Source of the DNA: JBGRQA01 sp041725895
GTDB lineage: Bacteria; Bacteroidota; Bacteroidia; Bacteroidales; Marinifilaceae
Assembly (NCBI GenBank): GCA_041725895.1
Contig: JBGRQA010000002.1
Coordinates: 62,001-126,000, forward strand
Reading direction: 5' to 3'
Length of the DNA stretch: 64,000 bases
Part shown: piece by piece, positions 43,872 through 52,651 of the stretch
How the letters are laid out: the number at the start of each line of letters is the position of its first letter
Numbering within the stretch: the stretch's first letter is position 1
Notes under the pieces: generated by a model
The model's database searches: none
The model's input: the letters and a program-made list of their open reading frames with translations, nothing else
What the model was told of the DNA's origin: nothing
Translations under genes and position numbers: made by a program

Positions 43872-46184
43872 ATGAACGAATATTTAAAACATGATGAGTG
43901 GTGTATTATCGAAGAAGGTTTCGATCCTAAAAACCACCGCTCGTCTGAAAGTATATTTAGCTTGGGGAACGGAAACATGGGACAGCGTGCCATGTTCGAA
44001 GAGAGCTATTCCGGAGAAACATTACAGGGAACTTATGTAGCAGGTGTATACTATCCGGATAAAACCCGTGTAGGATGGTGGAAAAACGGATATCCTGAGT
44101 ATTTCGCCAAGGTGTTGAACGCACCAACCTGGATTAATATTGATGTAAAGATCAATGGTGAAATGCTTGATCTTGCCAAGTGTGAGGTGAGTGATTTCGT
44201 TCGTACCCTGAATATGAAGGAAGGGGTTTTGGAAAGAACTTTCGTGGCTACTATGTCTAATGGCAATAAGGTGAAGGTTGCTGCCAAGCGTTTCCTGAGT
44301 ATGGTACAAACAGAAGTAGGTGTTATCCGTTATTCGGTTACTCCTTTGAACTTTGATGGAACCATTGCTTACACTCCTTACATCGATGCGGATGTAATGA
44401 ACGAAGATTCCAATTACGATGAGAAGTTTTGGGATGTTTTGGAAGCTACTACGCTGCAGGGAGAAGGTTACATTACTGCCCGTACCAAAAAACTGGATTT
44501 CCATGTTACCATGGGAATGAAGTTCGATGTGTACAAGGATGGACAGAAACTTGACCTGGAAGCCAAATTAATTGAAGAACCCAAATACGTTGGGAATTCA
44601 GTTGAAGTTGCCGTTGAAGAGGGCGAAGAGCTGACTATATATAAGTATGCTGGAGTTTTGAGTTCATTGAACCACAGCAAAAACGAATTAAAGAACGATG
44701 CACGAAAAGTAGTTGCTGATGCCTATGCTAAAGGATACGGCAAGTTGTTGGAAGAGCACGTTGCTTGTTGGGCTGATAAATGGGCTCATAGTGATATCGT
44801 TATCGAAGGGGATGTAGCCGCACAGCAGGCTATCCGTTTCAATATTTTCCACATGAACCAAACCTATACAGGAGAGGATGCTCGCTTGAACATTGGGCCC
44901 AAAGGGTTTACCGGAGAGAAGTACGGAGGAAGTACCTACTGGGATACCGAAGCATACTGTGTACCGTTCTACTTGAGTACTGCCAAGCCTGAAGTAACCC
45001 GTAATCTTTTGATTTATCGTTACAAGCAATTGGATCGTGCCATCGAAAATGCAGGTAAATTAGGTTTCAACAATGGTGCAGCTCTGTATCCAATGGTAAC
45101 GATGAATGGTGAGGAGTGCCACAACGAGTGGGAAATTACTTTCGAAGAGATCCACCGTAATGGTGCCATTGCTTTTGCCATCTACAACTACATTCGTCAC
45201 ACCGGCGACAAGAAATATTTGGAAGAGTACGGACTTGAAGTGTTAATCGCAATTACTCGTTTCTGGAGTCAGCGTGTAAACTTCTCCGAAGCCAAGCAGA
45301 AGTATGTAATGTTGGGTGTAACCGGACCAAATGAGTACGAGAACAACATCAACAACAACTGGTATACCAATACCATTGCAACCTGGTGTATGAAATACTC
45401 GCAGGAGGCTATGGCTCACGTGAAGGAGACCAATCCTGCTCGTTTCGACGAGATTATGGCTAAGATCAACTTCGATTTTGATAAGGAAACTGCTCGCTGG
45501 AACGATATTATCGAGAAGATGTACTATCCAATCGACGAGGAAACAGGTATCTTCCTTCAGCAGGATGGATACATGGACAAGGAGCAAGTTCTGGCCAAAG
45601 ATCTGGATCCTGCACAACGCCCAATCAACCAGCACTGGTCATGGGATCGCATCCTTCGTTCTTGTTTTATCAAGCAGGCGGATGTATTGCAGGGAATCTA
45701 CTTGTTCGAAGATCAGTTCGATTTGGAGACCATTCGTAAGAACTTCGATTTCTATGAGCCACGTACTCTGCATGAGTCTTCTCTATCGCCTTGTATTCAC
45801 TCTATTCAGGCATCCAAAATTGGAGACATTGAAAGAGCTTACAAGTTGTACCTGAGAACTTCCCGTTTGGATATTGATGATTACAATGCCGAAGCTCACG
45901 AAGGTTTGCACATTACCTCAATGGCCGGTACCTGGATGTCAATTGTTGAAGGATTCGGTGGAATGCGTGTTTCTAATGGAGCATTGAGCTTCCAGCCTTT
46001 GATTCCTGAAAACTGGACTTCCTACTCGTTCAAGGTTCGTTTCAGAGGCAACCTGTTGAACGTGACTGTTTCTGCTGATAGCGTAGGAATTATCAATGAG
46101 GAAGGTGAGGACATCTCCCTGTTTATCATTGATGATGAATACAAAGTGGAAAAGCAAAGCAGCCTTGTTGTTGAAAGACAATAA
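43872..46184 (+). CDS. GH65 glycoside phosphorylase, probably maltose phosphorylase
   Basis: This 770-aa cytoplasmic protein (no signal peptide) has the GH65 order: N-terminal beta-sandwich (about 1-265), linker helices, (alpha/alpha)6 catalytic barrel (about 310-690) and a C-terminal beta-sheet domain. The general acid is Glu488 in GVTGPNEYE, and the substrate region YWDTEAY lies at about 356. It cleaves an alpha-glucosyl disaccharide with phosphate and inversion, giving beta-glucose-1-phosphate. Maltose phosphorylase fits the surrounding starch genes; kojibiose or trehalose phosphorylase cannot be excluded, and a trehalase is also encoded nearby. Codons are strongly biased to C-ending forms in the catalytic half, suggesting high expression. 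Confidence 0.92.
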   Translation: MNEYLKHDEWCIIEEGFDPKNHRSSESIFSLGNGNMGQRAMFEESYSGETLQGTYVAGVYYPDKTRVGWWKNGYPEYFAKVLNAPTWINIDVKINGEMLDLAKCEVSDFVRTLNMKEGVLERTFVATMSNGNKVKVAAKRFLSMVQTEVGVIRYSVTPLNFDGTIAYTPYIDADVMNEDSNYDEKFWDVLEATTLQGEGYITARTKKLDFHVTMGMKFDVYKDGQKLDLEAKLIEEPKYVGNSVEVAVEEGEELTIYKYAGVLSSLNHSKNELKNDARKVVADAYAKGYGKLLEEHVACWADKWAHSDIVIEGDVAAQQAIRFNIFHMNQTYTGEDARLNIGPKGFTGEKYGGSTYWDTEAYCVPFYLSTAKPEVTRNLLIYRYKQLDRAIENAGKLGFNNGAALYPMVTMNGEECHNEWEITFEEIHRNGAIAFAIYNYIRHTGDKKYLEEYGLEVLIAITRFWSQRVNFSEAKQKYVMLGVTGPNEYENNINNNWYTNTIATWCMKYSQEAMAHVKETNPARFDEIMAKINFDFDKETARWNDIIEKMYYPIDEETGIFLQQDGYMDKEQVLAKDLDPAQRPINQHWSWDRILRSCFIKQADVLQGIYLFEDQFDLETIRKNFDFYEPRTLHESSLSPCIHSIQASKIGDIERAYKLYLRTSRLDIDDYNAEAHEGLHITSMAGTWMSIVEGFGGMRVSNGALSFQPLIPENWTSYSFKVRFRGNLLNVTVSADSVGIINEEGEDISLFIIDDEYKVEKQSSLVVERQ

Positions 46185-46199
46185 TCAATCGCTATACAT

Positions 46200-46232
46200 A
46201 GGATAAGGGCCTTAGGCCTTTATCCTTTTTTT
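46200..46232 (+). terminator. Terminator after the GH65 gene
   Basis: A 12-bp stem (46200-46211 with 46215-46226, one G-T) with a 3-nt loop is followed by seven T. It splits the plus-strand genes into two transcription units. Confidence 0.9.
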
Positions 46233-46443
46233 ATATCATGTTTGGGGTCGAATTGAAGTACATTGTTTTTTGTCTGGTTATTCGGTTTAAGAGACTTCTC
46301 ATTACAGCTTATTAGTCTGTATAAAGGCCAAAAGTTAATTGCCAACAGCCAATCGCATTTTTTGTAAAGTGGCTATGCTGCGGATCTTCAATCTGACTTA
46401 TTCGAACTCAATCATCTTTAATATACCTTAAAAACTCAAACTC

Positions 46444-48303
46444 ATGAAAAAGGCAAGCATTAAGCAATCTCTTTTGGTTGCGCTTTTTTTGCTGACAACA
46501 ACCTTTTCGGCTTTGGCCGGTTCTGTAAAGTTAGATCGTGTTGAACCAATGTTTTGGTGGGCCGGGATGAACAATCCGGAACTGCAACTTTTGGTTCACG
46601 GGACAAATATTGCAGATACTAAAGTAGAATTCACTTATCCGGGAGTTCGTTTGGATAAAGTTACTTTGGTGGAAAATCCCAACTACTTGTTTCTAAATCT
46701 GATTATGGATGCAGATGTGAAGCCGGGGAGTTTCAAGATCAACTTTAAGAAAGGAAAAAAAGTAGTTGCAAGCTATAACTATGAGTTGAAAGCCAGAAGG
46801 AAGAATTCTGCCCTTCGCAAGGGATTTGATTCCTCTGATGTGGTATACCTAACCATGCCTGATCGTTTTTCCAATGGCAATCCCGAAAACGATTCAGTAG
46901 AAGGAATGGAAGATAAACTGGACCGGGAAAACCCTGATGGTCGTCATGGTGGCGATATTCAAGGGATTATCAATCACCTGGATTATCTTCAGGAACTTGG
47001 GATTACCGCTATATGGAATACCCCACTTATGGAGGACAACGAACCTAAAACCTCTTACCATACCTACGCTATTTCCGATTTCTATAAGATAGATGCCCGT
47101 TACGGAACCAACGAGGATTATGCTCGTTTGTCGGCTGAAGCCCAAAAGCGTGGTATTAAACTGATTATCGATATTGTAACCAACCACAGTGCTTCAGCCC
47201 ACTGGTGGATGAAAGACCTTCCTGCAAGTGATTGGGTACATCCCTATGTGCAGTCGAATCACCGTAAGAGTACAACCAACGATCCTTATGGATCAGAATT
47301 GGACTACCAGGAGAATTTTGATGGATGGTTTGATAGAAGTATGCCTGATTTGAATCAGAAGAATGATTTACTGCTAACCTACCTTACTCAAAATACCATT
47401 TGGTGGGTTGAATTTGCAGATCTGGGCGGTGTCCGGGTTGATACCTACCCCTATAACGACAAAGATGCAATGGCCGTATATGCCGCTGCTATTATGAACG
47501 AATATCCCAACTTTAATGTAGTTGGCGAAACCTGGTTGAGCACTGCTGCCGAAATTTCCTACTGGCAGGAGGATGCCTTGAATCACGATGGATACAATTC
47601 TCATCTACCTTGCGTAATGGATTTCTCTCTATTGGATGCCATGTCAAAAGCATTTAACGAAAAGGAGAATTGGAACTCAGGATTGATTCGATTGTACAAT
47701 TCTTTGGCATTCGATTATTTGTATCCGCACCCTGAAAACTTATTTACCTTTATCGAAAATCATGATACCGACAGAATGATGACGGTACTGGATGGAGATA
47801 TGAGAAAATATAAAATGTTGATGAGCTTTTTGTTGACCACTCGTGGTACTCCCCAATTGTATTACGGAGGTGAAATCCTGATGGATGGTCGCAAATCGGA
47901 TGGAGATGGCGTGATGCGTAAGGACTTCCCCGGTGGATGGGAAGGTGACGAAAGAAATGCCTTTACCAAAGAGGGAAGAACCGATCGCGAAAATGAAGCC
48001 TTCGATTTTCTGAAGAAATTATTGAACTACCGTAAGGTGAATCCGGTTTTGCATACAGGCAAATTGATGCATTTCATTCCAAAGGATGAAACTTATGTGT
48101 ATTTTCGTTCCAACGAGGAGAAAACCGTAATGGTAATCCTGAACAACAGTGAGGAGCAGGAGAAAAATCTTCCCACTGCTCGTTTTGAAGAGGCGATGAA
48201 GGGATTCACCAGTGCTGTGGATGTAATGACAGGTGAAAAATTAACCGACTTGTCTCAAATTAAAGTGGCTGCTAAGTCTGCCCGTGTTTTGGAGTTGAAA
48301 TAA
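46444..48303 (+). CDS. GH13 neopullulanase/cyclomaltodextrinase, SusA-like
   Basis: This 619-aa protein has a signal peptide cleaved near residue 26 (ALAG). An N-terminal cyclomaltodextrinase-type beta domain (about 27-120) is followed by the GH13 barrel, with Asp333 (GVRVDTY), Glu362 (GETW) and Asp441 (ENHDTD), and a C-terminal beta domain (about 540-619). This is the layout of Bacteroides SusA, a periplasmic enzyme that shortens imported maltodextrins. No lipobox is present, so it should be soluble in the periplasm. It opens the second plus-strand unit of hydrolases; no CAAACG site was found before it. Confidence 0.92.
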   Translation: MKKASIKQSLLVALFLLTTTFSALAGSVKLDRVEPMFWWAGMNNPELQLLVHGTNIADTKVEFTYPGVRLDKVTLVENPNYLFLNLIMDADVKPGSFKINFKKGKKVVASYNYELKARRKNSALRKGFDSSDVVYLTMPDRFSNGNPENDSVEGMEDKLDRENPDGRHGGDIQGIINHLDYLQELGITAIWNTPLMEDNEPKTSYHTYAISDFYKIDARYGTNEDYARLSAEAQKRGIKLIIDIVTNHSASAHWWMKDLPASDWVHPYVQSNHRKSTTNDPYGSELDYQENFDGWFDRSMPDLNQKNDLLLTYLTQNTIWWVEFADLGGVRVDTYPYNDKDAMAVYAAAIMNEYPNFNVVGETWLSTAAEISYWQEDALNHDGYNSHLPCVMDFSLLDAMSKAFNEKENWNSGLIRLYNSLAFDYLYPHPENLFTFIENHDTDRMMTVLDGDMRKYKMLMSFLLTTRGTPQLYYGGEILMDGRKSDGDGVMRKDFPGGWEGDERNAFTKEGRTDRENEAFDFLKKLLNYRKVNPVLHTGKLMHFIPKDETYVYFRSNEEKTVMVILNNSEEQEKNLPTARFEEAMKGFTSAVDVMTGEKLTDLSQIKVAAKSARVLELK

Positions 48304-48339
48304 TTACGATTTATTACAATTATAATTTAGAAATCTGTT

Positions 48340-48455
48340 AATTCTTAGTATTTGCTTTACTGGGAATCTGTTTATTGCATTTGGGTTTGTTGTTCTTTTG
48401 GGCTTTTAAAGAACAAAAACAGATTCTGAATAGCTAAAAGCAAATGCTAAGAATT
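48340..48455 (+). promoter_or_regulatory. Three-tier nested hairpin between the SusA-like gene and GH31
   Basis: Arms pair as 48340-48358 with 48437-48455 (19 bp, one wobble), 48364-48373 with 48417-48426 (10 bp perfect) and 48392-48398 with 48408-48414 (7 bp perfect). The structure spans nearly the whole gap and reaches to within 25 nt of the GH31 start codon. It lacks a T tract. It may stabilise, process or attenuate the polycistronic mRNA, or be a small mobile palindromic element. Confidence 0.75.
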
Positions 48456-48479
48456 CAGGTTTTTTGCACAATAAATAGA

Positions 48480-50888
48480 ATGAATAACAAATCGTTTTTT
48501 GCAAGAAAATTGCTGCTGATTGTCTTTGTTCTTTTTGCTAATGTTTTGTTTGCACAAAATAGCGAAAGGGATTTTAAAGGCTGTGAACAAAAGAAGAATC
48601 ATCTGGAGGTATCCACCAACGATGGGAAATATCTGATTCGATACTACAACCAAAATATTGTTGAAACCTCCTTTATTCCCAATGGAGAGGAGTTCGATAG
48701 TGCATCACATGCAGTAGTTTTGACTCCTGATGGAGACAAGGCTAGATTTACCGAAAATGAGAACAATCTTTTGTATCAGTTGAAGAGCTTTACGGTGAAA
48801 ATTTCCAAATCACCTTTTGGAATTAGCTATATCTACAACAATAAACCTCTTCTATCCGAAAAGGAGGGCTATGTAAAAACTGATAGCACCGAGAATATCG
48901 ATTTCACTCTTGATAAGGATGAAGTTTTATTTGGAGGTGGTGCTCGTGTTTTGGGTATGAACCGAAGAGGGAACCGATTGAAATTGTACAATCGTGCCCA
49001 TTACGGTTACGGGACTCATTCAGAGCTGATGAACTACACCATGCCGGTGGTGATCTCTTCCAAATTGTATGCCGTGCATTTCGACAATGCACCTATAGGC
49101 TATTTGGATTTGGACAGTAAGCACGACAACACCCTTCGTTACGAAACCATTAGTGGTAGAAAAACCTACCAGGTAATTGCAGGTGATTCATGGAAGGATT
49201 TTACGTACCAGTTTACCAATCTTACCGGGAGACAACCTCTGTTGCCTCGTTGGGCCTTGGGTAATTTCTCCAGCCGTTTCGGTTATCATTCCGAAAAGGA
49301 AACCCGTGAGACAATAGCTCAGTTCCGCAAAGATTCCATTCCAGTAGATGCTATTATTCTTGATTTGTATTGGTTCGGGAAAAATGTGCAGGGCGAAATG
49401 GGGAACTTGGCCTTCCATCGCGATTCCTTTCCCACTCCAAAGAAAATGATGAAGGATTTGGAAAAAGATGGAGTAAAAACCATTCTGATTACCGAACCCT
49501 TTATTTTGACCACATCCAACCGTTGGGAGGAAGCAGTAAAGGAAGGAGTATTGGGTACCGATTCATTGGGCAAGCCATTTACCTATGATTTTTATTTTGG
49601 AAACACCGGTTTGGTGGATGTATTCAAACCCAAAGCCGTTGATTGGTTCTGGAATATCTACAAAGATCTTGTAAAAGAAGGTGCCGGCGGATGGTGGGGC
49701 GATCTTGGCGAACCCGAAGTACATCCTTCGGCTTTGCAGCATGCCACCGGGTCAGCCGACGAAGTACACAATATTTATGGTCATTACTGGGCTAAACTGG
49801 TTCACGATGGCTACCGGAAGGATTTTCCGGAACAACGTCCCTTCATCTTGATGAGAGCTGGAGCAGTAGGCTCACAGCGTTACGGTATGGTGCCATGGAC
49901 AGGTGACGTAAGTCGTAGTTGGGATGGACTGAAACCTCAGACTGAGATCTCCTTGCAGATGGGATTGCAGGGAATTGCCTGGATGCATTCCGATTTGGGT
50001 GGATTCGCGGGAGCCAACCTGGATGACGAATTGTATACCCGGTGGTTGCAGTACGGTGTGTTCCAACCCATATTCCGTCCGCATGCACAGGAGGATGTTG
50101 CTTCAGAACCTGTGTTTAGAGAGCCCAAAACCAAAGCGCTGGCGAAAAAGTCAATTCAATTGCGCTATCGACTAATGACATACAACTATACTCTGGCCTT
50201 CCAAAACAATCAAACCGGAATGCCTCTGATGCGTCCTTTGTTCTTTGAAGAATCGCAAAATAGTGAGCTTCTGAATATTTCGGATACCTATTTATGGGGG
50301 GATGCCTTTTTGGTATCAACTGTAACCGATGCGGGTTTGAAGAAGAAAGAGGTTTACATGCCAAAGGGAAATGTTTGGTTCGACTTCGTTTCCCAGCAAG
50401 CCTATGAAGGAGGAAAGTCTTATACCATTGCATTGGAAGAGGATCATATTCCTGTTTTTGTACGTGCGGGTTCTTTTGTTCCTATGATCAAAGAGATTCA
50501 GACCACTCGGGATTACTCCATTCAAAACTTCGAGCTGCACTACTATCATCATTCATCCATCGACCATAGTTCCGGACAATTATACAATGATGATGGAAAA
50601 ACACCGGAAGCTTTCGAAAAGGGAGCCTACGAATTGCTGAAATTTAACAGTTCCGTTGCCAAACGAAAGCTAACTATTGCCATATCAAATCAATCAGGAG
50701 ATAATTATCAGCCTCAAGACAAAAAGGTTGAACTGATTGTTCACAATATTGACAAGAAACCCAAAAAGGTTTTGATGAACAAGAAGAAGCTGGTCTATAA
50801 GTGGAAAGAAGCTTCCAAAACTCTTACGATCATTGGAGATATCCAAAGTGGAAAAACTCAATCATTCACTATAAAACTATCGAAATAA
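48480..50888 (+). CDS. GH31 alpha-glucosidase or alpha-transglucosidase
   Basis: ATG 48480 is chosen because it opens a normal signal peptide (cleaved near LFAQ/NS); an ATG at 48444 is buried in a hairpin arm. The 802-aa protein has an N-terminal beta-sandwich, the GH31 barrel with nucleophile Asp408 (WWGDLGEPE) and acid/base Asp476 (WTGDVSRSW), and a C-terminal DUF5110-like beta domain. It would release glucose from, or transfer glucose between, maltodextrin ends in the periplasm. The WGDLGEPE version of the nucleophile motif also occurs in transglucosidase members. Its stop overlaps the next start (TAATG), so translation is coupled. Confidence 0.9.
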   Translation: MNNKSFFARKLLLIVFVLFANVLFAQNSERDFKGCEQKKNHLEVSTNDGKYLIRYYNQNIVETSFIPNGEEFDSASHAVVLTPDGDKARFTENENNLLYQLKSFTVKISKSPFGISYIYNNKPLLSEKEGYVKTDSTENIDFTLDKDEVLFGGGARVLGMNRRGNRLKLYNRAHYGYGTHSELMNYTMPVVISSKLYAVHFDNAPIGYLDLDSKHDNTLRYETISGRKTYQVIAGDSWKDFTYQFTNLTGRQPLLPRWALGNFSSRFGYHSEKETRETIAQFRKDSIPVDAIILDLYWFGKNVQGEMGNLAFHRDSFPTPKKMMKDLEKDGVKTILITEPFILTTSNRWEEAVKEGVLGTDSLGKPFTYDFYFGNTGLVDVFKPKAVDWFWNIYKDLVKEGAGGWWGDLGEPEVHPSALQHATGSADEVHNIYGHYWAKLVHDGYRKDFPEQRPFILMRAGAVGSQRYGMVPWTGDVSRSWDGLKPQTEISLQMGLQGIAWMHSDLGGFAGANLDDELYTRWLQYGVFQPIFRPHAQEDVASEPVFREPKTKALAKKSIQLRYRLMTYNYTLAFQNNQTGMPLMRPLFFEESQNSELLNISDTYLWGDAFLVSTVTDAGLKKKEVYMPKGNVWFDFVSQQAYEGGKSYTIALEEDHIPVFVRAGSFVPMIKEIQTTRDYSIQNFELHYYHHSSIDHSSGQLYNDDGKTPEAFEKGAYELLKFNSSVAKRKLTIAISNQSGDNYQPQDKKVELIVHNIDKKPKKVLMNKKKLVYKWKEASKTLTIIGDIQSGKTQSFTIKLSK

Positions 50889-52540
50889 TGAAGAAATCAC
50901 CATTCATTTTTTTACTGATGATTACGGTTCTTTTTTCGGCATGTACAACAACCGAAAAGAAGACCGAACCGACCAAAGCACCTTTTGTTTGGGAGGGAGC
51001 CAATTTGTATTTCCTGTTGACCGACCGGTTTAACAATGGTACAACCGATAACGATGTCAATTTTGACCGTACCAAAACCACCGGAAAGCTGAGAGGTTTT
51101 GAAGGGGGAGATATCAAAGGGATTACCCAAAAAATTAAGGAAGGTTATTTCACAAAGTTGGGAATCAATGCCATTTGGATGACGCCAATTACTGAGCAGA
51201 TTCATGGTTCTGTAGACGAAGGAACAGGAAATACCTACGGATTCCATGGGTACTGGGCCAAAGACTGGACCGCTCTGGATCCTAACTTTGGTACCAAAGA
51301 AGATTTGGCTGAATTGGTTGAAGTAGCTCATGCCAACGGTATTCGTATCGTTTTGGATGGGGTTATCAACCATACCGGACCAGCTACCGAAACCGATCCT
51401 GCCTGGGAAAAGGAGTGGGTGAGAGAGGAACCAACCTGTACCTATAAATCCTACAAATCCACCATTGAATGTACTTTAACTGAGAATTTGCCTGACATTA
51501 AAACCGAAAGCACTCAGGAAGTTGATATTCCAAAGGCATTGGCCGAGAAATGGAAAAACGAGGGAAGATACGAGCAGGAAGTGAAAGAATTGAATGAATT
51601 CTTTGCCCGAACCGGTTATCCACGGACTCCTAAATATTACATGATTAAATGGTTAACTGATTACATTGTTGAATTTGGTATTGATGGATATCGTGGCGAT
51701 ACCGTAAAGCACACCGAAGAATCTGTTTGGAAGGATTTCCGTAAGGAGTGTGAGTATGCTTTCCAGCTATGGAAGAAGAACAACCCTGAAAAAGTTTTGG
51801 ATGACAATGAATTCTATACCGTAGGTGAAATTTACGGTTATGGAATCAGCAATACCTTTGCTTACGATTTTGGGGATAAGAAAGTAAACTATTTTGCCAA
51901 TGGATTTACCAGCATGATCAATTTTGAGTTCAAGTACAACGCTCAGGGCAATTACGAAGAGATTTTCTCCAAGTACTATGATCTTCTGAATAATGATCTG
52001 AAAGGTTATGGCGTCTTGAATTACTTGTCTTCACATGACGATGGAACTCCTTTCGATCCTACACGAGTTAAGAACATTGAAGCTGCTAACAAATTGTTGC
52101 TATGTCCTGGTACTTCTCAGGTATACTACGGAGATGAGTCTGCACGCTCGTTGGTAATTGAAGGAACTGTTGGCGATGCTACCTTACGTTCCAAAATGAA
52201 CTGGGAGCAAATTCAATCTGATGAGAATACGCAGAACATTCTAGCGCATTATCAAAAGCTGGGTGTTTTCAGAGCGAACCACCCAGCCGTTGGAGCCGGT
52301 GTTCATAAGATGATTTCGGAAAAACCTTACGTCTTTACCCGTAGCTTTGCAAAAGGGGAGTACAAGGATAATGTTGTTGTTGGATTGGATCTGGCAAAAG
52401 GAAACAAGGAATTGACTGTTGTTGGTTTTGTTGAGGGTACCAAACTACGCGATGCTTATTCAGGTAAGGAAGCGATTGTGAAGGATGGAAAAGTAAGCCT
52501 CGATACCGAATTCGATATAGTATTACTTGAGAAGAAATAA
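50888..52540 (+). CDS. GH13 alpha-amylase-type lipoprotein
   Basis: The start at 50888 overlaps the GH31 stop by one base and opens a lipoprotein signal ending LFSAC (Cys19). The 550-aa product has a GH13 barrel: RFNNG near 47, the NH(T) motif VINHTG at about 159, nucleophile Asp271 (GYRGD), acid/base Glu314 (VGEIYG) and Asp384 (SSHDD). A long insertion (about 170-250) follows the NHTG motif, with two Cys that may form a disulfide. The residues after the lipid Cys (TTTEKK) are not acidic, so a periplasmic-facing location is more likely than the surface. Confidence 0.9.
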   Translation: MKKSPFIFLLMITVLFSACTTTEKKTEPTKAPFVWEGANLYFLLTDRFNNGTTDNDVNFDRTKTTGKLRGFEGGDIKGITQKIKEGYFTKLGINAIWMTPITEQIHGSVDEGTGNTYGFHGYWAKDWTALDPNFGTKEDLAELVEVAHANGIRIVLDGVINHTGPATETDPAWEKEWVREEPTCTYKSYKSTIECTLTENLPDIKTESTQEVDIPKALAEKWKNEGRYEQEVKELNEFFARTGYPRTPKYYMIKWLTDYIVEFGIDGYRGDTVKHTEESVWKDFRKECEYAFQLWKKNNPEKVLDDNEFYTVGEIYGYGISNTFAYDFGDKKVNYFANGFTSMINFEFKYNAQGNYEEIFSKYYDLLNNDLKGYGVLNYLSSHDDGTPFDPTRVKNIEAANKLLLCPGTSQVYYGDESARSLVIEGTVGDATLRSKMNWEQIQSDENTQNILAHYQKLGVFRANHPAVGAGVHKMISEKPYVFTRSFAKGEYKDNVVVGLDLAKGNKELTVVGFVEGTKLRDAYSGKEAIVKDGKVSLDTEFDIVLLEKK

Positions 52541-52546
52541 AAATGT

Positions 52547-52635
52547 TTAACCACGAAGCACACTAAGGAATACCCAAAGTATCACAAAGACCTTAGTGTT
52601 CCTTCGTGTAAAAACTTTGTGCCCTTTGTGGTTAA
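52547..52635. repeat. Long imperfect inverted repeat of the CACGAAG/CTTTGTG kind
   Basis: The left arm TTAACCACGAAG..CACTAAGG (52547-52568) pairs with CCTTAGTG at 52591-52598 and again with CTTTGTGGTTAA at 52624-52635. The right side is made of degenerate CCTTcGTGt/ACTTTGTGcCCTTTGTGG repeats. Similar sequences are common intergenic repeats in many bacteria. It fills the gap between two GH13 genes. Confidence 0.7.
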
Positions 52636-52651
52636 TAAAAAACGAAATAAA

